Part shown: in pieces, positions 36,829-44,665 of the stretch
How positions within the stretch are numbered: position 1 is the stretch's first letter
How the letters are laid out: the number at the start of each line of letters is the position of its first letter
NCBI RefSeq assembly: GCF_003261175.1
Contig: NZ_QLNP01000099.1
Location: forward strand, 62,001 to 126,000
DNA from: Arthrobacter globiformis
Lineage (GTDB): Bacteria; Actinomycetota; Actinomycetes; Actinomycetales; Micrococcaceae
DNA: 64,000 bases
Direction: 5' to 3'
The notes under the pieces: model-generated
The model's input: only the letters and a program-made list of their open reading frames with translations
Databases searched by the model: none
What the model was told of the DNA's origin: nothing
Position numbers and translations under genes: made by a program

Positions 36829-37581
36829 ATGGCCAACTCGACATCGGGGGAATCGGTGATCAGCCGCGTGGTGCGGCTCATGAGCGCCTTCGACCGGGAC
36901 CTGCCGGCCATGACGCTCTCCGGCCTTGCCCGCCGCGCCGGCCTCCCGCTGACCACCGCGCACCGGCTCGTGGATGACCTGGTCCTCCACGGTCTGATTG
37001 AGCGGCTACCGGACGGGAACCTCTGCTCCGGGATGCGCATGTGGGAGCTCGCTGCCCGGGGCTCGCGCGCGCTGAACCTGCGCGAGCTGGCGCTGCCCTT
37101 CATGGAGGATGTCCAGGCCGCCGTCCACCAGCACACCACCCTGGCCGTGCTGGACCACGGCACTGTGCTGTATGTGGAGCGGCTCTCCTCTCCGCACTCC
37201 AGCCTTGACGCCGCCCATATTGCCCAGCGGATGCCCATCCACGCAGCCTCGTCGGGCCTGGTGCTGCTGGCGTTCTCGCCGCCCGTTGTCCAGGCCGAGG
37301 TGCTGGCGAAGCCCCTGAAGGCGGCGACCCCTGAAACCATCACCGATTCAGCCCTCATCCGTAAGCATCTGGCCGAGATCAGGCAGCGCGGCTACGTGGC
37401 GCTGCCCGGCATCGGAGTCACAGAGTGGACGGGCGTTGCCGTGCCTGTCTTTGGGCCCGGCAACACGATTGCTGCAGCGCTCAACGCCATTGTGCCGCGG
37501 CAGGACGCCGCGGTTCCGTTGATCGTCCCCGCCCTGCTGACCGCAGCCCACGGAATCTCCCGCGCCCTGAAATCCGCTTAG
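36829..37581 (+). CDS. IclR-family transcriptional regulator (copy 2)
   Basis: A 250-residue IclR protein with the same layout as the one at 34129-34914: helix-turn-helix MTLSGLARRAGLPLTTAHRLVDDL, then the effector domain with MPIHAASSGLVLLAFSP and HLAEIRQRGYVALPGIGVTEWTGVAVPV. Of the first 51 residues 31 are identical to copy 1, which points to duplication within the cluster. Differences in the effector domain (IGVTEWTG against VIVPESSG) suggest a different ligand, perhaps the substrate for one and a product for the other. Confidence 0.92.
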   Translation: MANSTSGESVISRVVRLMSAFDRDLPAMTLSGLARRAGLPLTTAHRLVDDLVLHGLIERLPDGNLCSGMRMWELAARGSRALNLRELALPFMEDVQAAVHQHTTLAVLDHGTVLYVERLSSPHSSLDAAHIAQRMPIHAASSGLVLLAFSPPVVQAEVLAKPLKAATPETITDSALIRKHLAEIRQRGYVALPGIGVTEWTGVAVPVFGPGNTIAAALNAIVPRQDAAVPLIVPALLTAAHGISRALKSA

Positions 37582-37636
37582 TCCCCAGGCCGGACCCGCC
37601 GAATCCGCCTGGCCCGGCGAGCCGGCAAACTTTCGC

Positions 37637-37651
37637 AACCGATGAACGGAA
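37637..37651. promoter_or_regulatory. Candidate IclR-type operator before the P450 unit
   Basis: AACCGATGAACGGAA contains the 11-base core CCGATGAACGG found also in the perfect palindrome at 34093-34103. It lies 91 bases before the P450 start. The reverse complement begins TTCCG-N5-CGG, the form common for actinobacterial IclR sites. Confidence 0.55.
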
Positions 37652-37742
37652 GACCTGTGGGGGCGGCCGCAGCACATCCCGCAAGGTGGACTGAGAGGCG
37701 GATCACATCCGAATTCGCCGCAGCCCACCGGAAAGAAGGACG

Positions 37743-39002
37743 ATGATGTCTGCTCTACAGACGGAAATCCTGCCCCCGTACTCGCATGAACTCGACTGGC
37801 CCGAGGGTATGGCGCCCTTCAAGGTGGTGGACGACGGGACCCAGGGCGATCCTTACCGGCACTATCAGTGGATGCGAGAGAACGCCCCGGTGCTCCGTGC
37901 CCATTCACCCGTATCGGATGTCTGGTTCATCTCCCGGTACGACGACGTACGCCGGGCCATGCGGGCACCGAAAGTCTTCTCGTCGCAGGTCGTGGACCCG
38001 GTTCCGCTGACCTTCCTGACGCTGTTCGACGCACCCAACCACACCCGTCTGCGCCAGGTCGTGGCGCAGGCCTTCATTCCCAAGGCCATTGCCCGCTTCG
38101 AGGACCGGGTGCGGGAGAACGCGGATAAGTACTTAGCGCCGATGCTCGCCGCCGGCGGCGGTGACGCCGTGGACGACTACGCCATCCCCCTGAGCATGTC
38201 CACCATCAGCGCCCTGCTCGACGTTCCTGCCGAGGACTTCGAGAAGATGAAGTTCTGGTCGGACGAGACCTTCAGCTACTTCGGCCGGCTGGCCCGCAAC
38301 GCCCAGGGCACAGGCACCGACGAGCAGAGCACCTTCGAGTTCTTCGCCTACCTGAAGGACACGATGGAGCGCCTGTACCGCGAGGAGAGCGACTCCGTCG
38401 GCGGACACATCGCCCGGATGTGGAAGGAAGGCCTGCTCAGCGAGAAGGAGGCCAAGGAACTCTGCGCCTTTGTCTTCGTCGCAGGCCATGACACCACCAC
38501 CATTCTTTTGGCCAACGCATTCCGGATGTTCAGCGAACAGCCGGACCTGCTGGACAGGATCCGACGGAACCCCAACGACGCGAACCTCTTCGTCGAGGAG
38601 TTGGCCCGCTACCGCGGCACCGTCCAGCGTGCCAGCCGGATCACCACAGAGGAGGTGGAGGTTTCCGGTGTGACCATTCCGGCCGGCGCCATCGTGCGCC
38701 TGCTGCCCGCCGCAGCGAACCGGGACAGCAGCAAATATCCCGACGGCGAGCGCTTCGACATCGACCGCGACACCGACGGCCACCTGGGCTTCGGGCACGG
38801 AGTCCACAGCTGCCTCGGTGCGCCCCTCGCCAGGCTTGAGGTCCTGGTGACCGTCAAGCTCCTTGCCGAAAAGCTGACGTCACTCACGCTGGATCCGGAC
38901 AAGCCCATCGAGTATGTGCGCGGCAACAACCTAACAAACTCGGGCCCGGAGCACCTGCACGTGATGCTCGGACAGATCAATGCAGGGCAGACCAATGCAT
39001 AG
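37743..39002 (+). CDS. Cytochrome P450 (bacterial class I)
   Basis: A 419-residue soluble P450. The I-helix oxygen-activation motif is AGHDTT (247-252), the K-helix ExxR is ELAR, and the heme loop is FGHGVHSCLG with the thiolate Cys357. It is followed by genes for its own ferredoxin reductase and [2Fe-2S] ferredoxin, forming a complete three-component hydroxylase. In the proposed pathway it would hydroxylate a cyclohexanecarboxylate-like acid at C4. The substrate cannot be read from the sequence. AAAGAAGGA precedes the ATG; a second in-frame ATG follows at once. Confidence 0.93.
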   Translation: MMSALQTEILPPYSHELDWPEGMAPFKVVDDGTQGDPYRHYQWMRENAPVLRAHSPVSDVWFISRYDDVRRAMRAPKVFSSQVVDPVPLTFLTLFDAPNHTRLRQVVAQAFIPKAIARFEDRVRENADKYLAPMLAAGGGDAVDDYAIPLSMSTISALLDVPAEDFEKMKFWSDETFSYFGRLARNAQGTGTDEQSTFEFFAYLKDTMERLYREESDSVGGHIARMWKEGLLSEKEAKELCAFVFVAGHDTTTILLANAFRMFSEQPDLLDRIRRNPNDANLFVEELARYRGTVQRASRITTEEVEVSGVTIPAGAIVRLLPAAANRDSSKYPDGERFDIDRDTDGHLGFGHGVHSCLGAPLARLEVLVTVKLLAEKLTSLTLDPDKPIEYVRGNNLTNSGPEHLHVMLGQINAGQTNA

Positions 39003-40299
39003 CCCTGAAACCACACGCCACGAAACCGGGAACGGAACCGCAGCGCCGGTGGTCATCGTCGGCGCGGGACACTCCGGCGTCGCTGTCGCCGCGGGGCTCC
39101 GCTCCCGCGGCTGGGAAGGCGGCGTCATGCTGATCGACGCGGAGAACGAAGTGCCCTATGAACGGCCGCCGCTCTCCAAGGAACTCCTGAAGGACGGCGC
39201 CCCCGACGAGTCCGCCGTGCTCCGCAAGGAGAGGTTCTATGCGGACAAGGGCATCGGCCGCCTCGCCGGGATAACCGCGGAATCCATCGACAGGAACAGC
39301 CGGACTGTATTGCTGTCCGACGGGACGGGGCAGGCCTACCACCGGCTGGTCATCGCCACAGGCTCGCGGGCACGGCCCCTCACCTTGCCAGGCGCCGGTC
39401 TTCCCGGCGTCAGATGCTTGCGGACCCGGGATGACGCCCTCGAACTCAAGCGGCTGCTGGTCGCGGGGGCCCGCGTGGCCATCATCGGCGCCGGGTACAT
39501 CGGGCTGGAGGTGGCCGCAGCGGCGGCGGCGAGGGGCTGTGACGTCACGGTGCTCGAATTCCAGGACCGCGTGATGAGCCGGGTAACGTCAGCCCCCGTC
39601 TCGCGCTATTTCGAGCAGCTGCACGGGCGCCACGGGGTCCGGTTCGTCTTCGGCGCCGCCGTAACGTCGATCGACGGCGGACAACGGGCCGAGCGCGTGA
39701 CCGTCGCCGACGGCACCGTCTTTCCTGCCGACGTCGTCCTCGCCGGGATCGGCGTCCTGCCCAACCAGGAGCTGGCCGCGGACGCCGGCCTGGAGTGCCG
39801 GGACGGCATCCTCGTTGACGGGGATGGCAGGACGTCCGATTCCGCCGTCTATGCCAGCGGGGACGTCACGCGCTTCACCAGTCCCGTCGACGGCGCCAGC
39901 CAGCGGCTCGAGTGCATCCAGAACGCGCAGGCACAGGCAGACCGGGTGGCAGCGCACATCACCGGCCAGGCCGCCGCTGAACCGGAAATCCCCTGGTTCT
40001 GGACCGTCCAGCACGGTGTACGGCTGCAAACCGCGGGCGTCCGCCAGCCGGAGGACGAGGCGATCGTCCGCGGAGAACCCTCCGGCGGCAAATTCTCGGT
40101 GGTCTACCTCCGCGACGGCCGCCTCGCCGCCGTCGACACCATCGCGAACCTGGCCGACTTCCGCACGGCCAAACGGCTGATCGCCCAGGGAGCCCGGATC
40201 GACCCGGTGTTGGCCGCGGACCCCGGCATCCCCCTCGCCGAAGCCACTTCCAGCACACCCAACCACTCCGACGCTGACCTTGCAGCAGCGCGATCCTAA
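38995..40299 (+). CDS. NAD(P)H-dependent ferredoxin reductase (putidaredoxin reductase type)
   Basis: A 434-residue flavoprotein that passes electrons from NAD(P)H to the ferredoxin at 40310. It has the FAD-binding VVIVGAGHSGVAVA, the ERPPLSKELL segment, the NAD-binding VAIIGAGYIGLEVAAAA and the second FAD motif VYASGDV, followed by the reductase C-terminal domain. ATG 38995 overlaps the P450 stop by 8 bases; an in-frame ATG at 38980 would add five residues. Confidence 0.93.
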   Translation: MHSPETTRHETGNGTAAPVVIVGAGHSGVAVAAGLRSRGWEGGVMLIDAENEVPYERPPLSKELLKDGAPDESAVLRKERFYADKGIGRLAGITAESIDRNSRTVLLSDGTGQAYHRLVIATGSRARPLTLPGAGLPGVRCLRTRDDALELKRLLVAGARVAIIGAGYIGLEVAAAAAARGCDVTVLEFQDRVMSRVTSAPVSRYFEQLHGRHGVRFVFGAAVTSIDGGQRAERVTVADGTVFPADVVLAGIGVLPNQELAADAGLECRDGILVDGDGRTSDSAVYASGDVTRFTSPVDGASQRLECIQNAQAQADRVAAHITGQAAAEPEIPWFWTVQHGVRLQTAGVRQPEDEAIVRGEPSGGKFSVVYLRDGRLAAVDTIANLADFRTAKRLIAQGARIDPVLAADPGIPLAEATSSTPNHSDADLAAARS

Positions 40300-40309
40300 G
40301 GAAACCGAC

Positions 40310-40648
40310 ATGAGCAACACCAGCATGAGCAGCAATACACTGACCGTCGTCGACCGCGATGGCGCCACCCACGACCTTGAATGGGAACCGGACCAGAGCA
40401 TGATGGAAGCCCTCCGGGACAACGACCTGCCCGTGCTGGCATCGTGCGGCGGCACCGCCTCCTGCGCCACCTGCCACGTGTTCGTGGAGCAGGAAGTCTT
40501 CGACACCCTGGAAGAACGCAGCGAGGACGAACTCGAGCTCCTCGTGGAGGCCGAGGGGTACCGGGAATGCGGCTCGCGGCTCTCCTGCCAAGTGGCCTTC
40601 AGCCGCGACCTCAACGGTGTCACCGTGACGCTGGCACCAGAGGGGTAG
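40310..40648 (+). CDS. [2Fe-2S] ferredoxin (putidaredoxin/adrenodoxin type)
   Basis: A 112-residue electron carrier. The cluster ligands are Cys46, Cys52, Cys55 and Cys93 (C-x5-C-x2-C, then Cys in RLSCQ), the adrenodoxin-type pattern of P450 partner ferredoxins. The ATG at 40310 follows AAGGA with good spacing, 10 bases after the reductase stop. An upstream in-frame ATG at 40280 lies inside the reductase gene and is not preferred. Confidence 0.94.
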   Translation: MSNTSMSSNTLTVVDRDGATHDLEWEPDQSMMEALRDNDLPVLASCGGTASCATCHVFVEQEVFDTLEERSEDELELLVEAEGYRECGSRLSCQVAFSRDLNGVTVTLAPEG

Positions 40649-40662
40649 ACTGCTGCGCTCCG

Positions 40663-40724
40663 TTTCGACGGTTCCCTGCCCACACGTCGTTGCGAAGCGT
40701 CTAACGGGCGGGGAACCGTCGAAA
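40663..40724. terminator. Long inverted repeat between ferredoxin and acVLRF1 genes
   Basis: A 19-base arm (40663-40681) pairs with 40706-40724 with a single G-U pair, around a 24-base loop. The outer ends are TTT and AAA. It lies between convergent genes and is probably a bidirectional terminator, although the loop is unusually long. Confidence 0.6.
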
Positions 40725-40747
40725 TGGCGGTGGCTCCGGCGGCAGGG

Positions 40748-41437
40748 CTACCAGGGAGGCGGGTCCGTCACCGTTACCCGCACCGCGCAGGCGTCCGCCG
40801 CGGCCTTCTTCAGGACGGCGGCCCGGGGGTCGGGAACATCGAGGTAGGCCAGGCGCGGCAGGCCTGCCCAGGGCTTCAGAGCAGGGTGCGCCAAAACTTC
40901 GTCAGCCAGGCCGCGGTCGCCGCCCGGGAGGATGTACCCGAAGACCTGGCCACCGAAGACCAGCCGCGCCTGCTCCGCCACCGCCTCCACCATGGCGTCC
41001 GCCTGGTTGGCGCGGCGCCGGGCGAACCGCTGCTGCGACTGGCCGCCGGCCGCGGTCCGGGACTGCACATACTTGGAACCGGTCTTGGCGGCGAGGATGA
41101 CCCCTTCACTGGCGACGGCCACTCCGTATCCTCCGCGGCGGACCAGGAGCAGGCCGACCGTGCGCGGCTGGGAAGCCAGGGAAGCCAGCCGTTCCACGAG
41201 GCCGGATCCGCGCCCCGGCCGCCCGTCGTCGGGCCACGGCGCCACCAGCAGCGCGGTGGCGCCGTCCGCGGCGGCCAGCCGTACGCCGTCGTCGTGGTCC
41301 TCATACCCCAGGTCACCGTGGCTGGCGGCGAACCGTTCAACCCAGCCGGCCAACCGCGGGCCGGGGATGAACGCGGTCCTGGTGGACCCCACACGTCCCT
41401 GCGCTGCATGTCCCTGTTCCGGACGGCTGCCTGGCAT
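40748..41437 (-). CDS. acVLRF1-family peptidyl-tRNA hydrolase (actinobacterial Vms1/eRF1-like)
   Basis: A 229-residue protein of the actinobacterial VLRF1 group, related to the eRF1-like domain of eukaryotic Vms1/ANKZF1. The catalytic loop is visible as AAGGQSQQRFARRRANQ, with GGQ at 131-133, preceded by GSKYVQSRT. Family members are thought to release nascent peptides from tRNA on stalled or split ribosomes. It is convergent with the P450 unit and divergent from rarA. Identity rests on the GGQSQQRF motif and overall layout; the ribosomal role here is inferred. Confidence 0.82.
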   Translation of the reverse strand: MPGSRPEQGHAAQGRVGSTRTAFIPGPRLAGWVERFAASHGDLGYEDHDDGVRLAAADGATALLVAPWPDDGRPGRGSGLVERLASLASQPRTVGLLLVRRGGYGVAVASEGVILAAKTGSKYVQSRTAAGGQSQQRFARRRANQADAMVEAVAEQARLVFGGQVFGYILPGGDRGLADEVLAHPALKPWAGLPRLAYLDVPDPRAAVLKKAAADACAVRVTVTDPPPW

Positions 41438-41498
41438 TCCCGATTCCCTGCTTTCGTGGCCGGATTTATCCTGCTGAATCTAGAAGTAGCCTATCTAT

Positions 41499-42992
<1,494 letters not shown>

Positions 42993-43066
42993 GGTTCTGG
43001 TAAGCTTGATCGTTGTCTGGCAAGGCGCGGACGCACAATCCACCGAATTTCTTATTTGATGAGGTT

Positions 43067-43129
43067 ATGCCTGTGCCCAGTAGCAAAAGGCAGCGGTTGG
43101 CCGATGCTCTCCATCTTGGAGGCCAGTAA
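43067..43129 (+). CDS. Possible 20-residue leader peptide before rpsD
   Basis: An ATG-to-TAA frame of 20 codons with basic residues (SSKRQR) lies in the 170-base rarA-rpsD gap, ending 33 bases before rpsD. GAGG stands 2 bases before the ATG, too close for a good ribosome binding site. It could be a regulatory leader of the S4 mRNA or chance. The rest of the gap shows a TAAGCT hexamer at 43001-43006 that may be the -10 box. Confidence 0.28.
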   Translation: MPVPSSKRQRLADALHLGGQ

Positions 43130-43162
43130 CACTGACACACCGCAGATATTGGAAGGACACAA

Positions 43163-43789
43163 GTGGCTAACAACACTCGTGCTCGCCGTACCGCACGCCT
43201 CTCGCGTGCACTCGGCATCGCTCTGACCCCCAAGGCCGCCAAGTACATGGAGCGCCGTCCGTACGGCCCCGGCGAGCATGGCCGTGCCCGCAAGAAGCAG
43301 GACTCCGACTACGCCGTACGTCTGCGCGAAAAGCAGCGTCTGCGCGCCCAGTACGGCATCCGCGAAGCCCAGATGACCCGTGCCTTCGAAGAAGCACGCC
43401 GCACCAAGGGCCTGACCGGTGAAAACCTGATCGAACTGCTCGAAATGCGTCTCGACGCCCTCGTGCTGCGTGCAGGCTTCGCCCGCACCATCGCACAGGC
43501 CCGCCAGCTGGTTGTGCACCGCCACATCCTGGTTGACGGCATCCGCGTTGACCGCCCGTCGTTCCGCGTCGGCGAAGGCCAGCTCGTTCACGTGCACAGC
43601 CGCAGCGAGACCATGGTCCCGCTCCAGGTTGCAGCAGCCGGCGCACACCGCGACGTCCTGCCCCAGGTTCCGGCCTACCTGGACGTCAAGCTTGACGCCC
43701 TGCAGGCCCGCCTGGTTCGCCGCCCGAAGCGCTCCGAGGTCCCCGTGACCTGCGAAGAGCAGCTCGTCGTCGAATTCTACGCACGCTAA
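43163..43789 (+). CDS. rpsD: 30S ribosomal protein S4
   Basis: A 208-residue primary-binding protein of the 30S subunit. The N-terminal region RARRTARLSRALGIALTPKAAKYMERRPYGPGEHG is typical but lacks the zinc-binding cysteines of the C-plus form, so this is the zinc-free type. The S4 RNA-binding domain (MRLDALVLRAGFARTIAQARQLVVHRHILVDG) follows. The gene stands alone, outside the rpsM-rpsK-rpoA operon, as in other actinobacteria. GTG start with GGAAGGA upstream. Confidence 0.97.
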   Translation: MANNTRARRTARLSRALGIALTPKAAKYMERRPYGPGEHGRARKKQDSDYAVRLREKQRLRAQYGIREAQMTRAFEEARRTKGLTGENLIELLEMRLDALVLRAGFARTIAQARQLVVHRHILVDGIRVDRPSFRVGEGQLVHVHSRSETMVPLQVAAAGAHRDVLPQVPAYLDVKLDALQARLVRRPKRSEVPVTCEEQLVVEFYAR

Positions 43790-43806
43790 ATTCCGGCAGC
43801 GTATCC

Positions 43807-43845
43807 AAAGAAGCCCGTGGCAAGCGCCGCGGGCTTCTTTGTATG
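43807..43845 (+). terminator. Terminator after rpsD
   Basis: A 15-bp stem (43807-43821 with 43826-43840, one T-G pair) and an AAGC loop; the descending arm ends in TTCTTT. Strong Rho-independent form. Confidence 0.9.
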
Positions 43846-43934
43846 TAAGGTACTTGGGGGACATTTGCGGCTGCAGTACTTTGGCCGCCGCGCTCCCGGT
43901 ACGGTTCCACGGAGTTTCAAGGAGATGAACGTCT

Positions 43935-44309
43935 ATGTCTGGTGGCGATATTGCCGGCCTGATCGCGGCCGGGGTATTTGCGCTCCTGGTCCTGTTGCTT
44001 GCTGTGCCCATCCTCAAGTTGGGGCGGGTGTTTGACGAAGTGCGGACATCCATCCGCTCCATCAGCGACGGCGCCACCCCGCTCATGGACGAGGTCACCG
44101 CAACGGTCTCCACCACCAACCAGCAGCTGAAGAAGGTGGATGGCATTGCCTCCAACGTTTCGGATGCCTCGGCCAACATCTCCGCGCTGTCCTCCCTCGT
44201 GGCCGCGACCGTCGGTTCGCCGCTGATCAAGGTGGCCGCGTTCAGCTACGGCGTCCGTTCCGCGTTCGCCGCCCGCAAGAAGCCCGCCACCGGCCGCCGC
44301 AGCCGCTAA
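43935..44309 (+). CDS. DUF948 domain-containing membrane protein
   Basis: A 124-residue protein with one N-terminal transmembrane helix (about 5-27), a helical DUF948 segment (LMDEVTATVSTTNQQLKKVDGIASNV) that is likely to form a coiled coil, and a basic C-terminus. Function is unknown. Its place between rpsD and alaS, followed by a second small membrane protein, is conserved in actinobacteria. AAGGAG lies at 43919-43924. Confidence 0.85.
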   Translation: MSGGDIAGLIAAGVFALLVLLLAVPILKLGRVFDEVRTSIRSISDGATPLMDEVTATVSTTNQQLKKVDGIASNVSDASANISALSSLVAATVGSPLIKVAAFSYGVRSAFAARKKPATGRRSR

Positions 44310-44328
44310 GCCCACCCGGAGAACTGAA

Positions 44329-44559
44329 ATGAAACGACTTGTCTGGATGGGAATCGGCGTGGCCATCGGGGTCATCGCGTTCCGCAAGGTCACCGAGGCG
44401 CAGTCCGCGCTTGGTCCCGAAGGCCTGAACCGGGCCGTGGGCCGCCTCGCCGACGGCGTCTACGACTTCGCCGACGCCGTCCGCGCCGGCATGCGCGAAC
44501 GGGAAACGGACCTTCGCTCCGCGCTGGGCGTTGAATCCCAGGACCTCGCCCGCCGCTAA
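44329..44559 (+). CDS. DUF6167-family small membrane protein
   Basis: A 76-residue protein with an N-terminal hydrophobic stretch (VWMGIGVAIGVIAF) and an amphipathic remainder. I recall the DUF6167 family at this place between DUF948 and alaS genes in actinobacteria. Function unknown. It begins 19 bases after the DUF948 stop and is presumably co-transcribed with it. Confidence 0.75.
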   Translation: MKRLVWMGIGVAIGVIAFRKVTEAQSALGPEGLNRAVGRLADGVYDFADAVRAGMRERETDLRSALGVESQDLARR

Positions 44560-44665
44560 ACGCGCGAGAATTAAAACCTGCAGTGCCGTCCAACACCGGG
44601 ACTGCCTTTGAATCAAACTGTCACGCGCCAGCATGCGTGAACCAAGAAGGGTAAGTAATCAGCTC

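Noticed and set aside
34075-37707. A second shared element, AGGCGRAYCACA, at 34075-34086 and 37696-37707
   Set aside because: Ten of twelve bases agree, but its order and distance relative to the CCGATGAACGG element differ between the two promoters, so it may be chance.
44633-44665. Upstream ATG for alaS at 44633
   Set aside because: It would add 11 residues before the standard AlaRS N-terminus; AAGAAGGG lies between the two ATGs and could not serve the upstream one.
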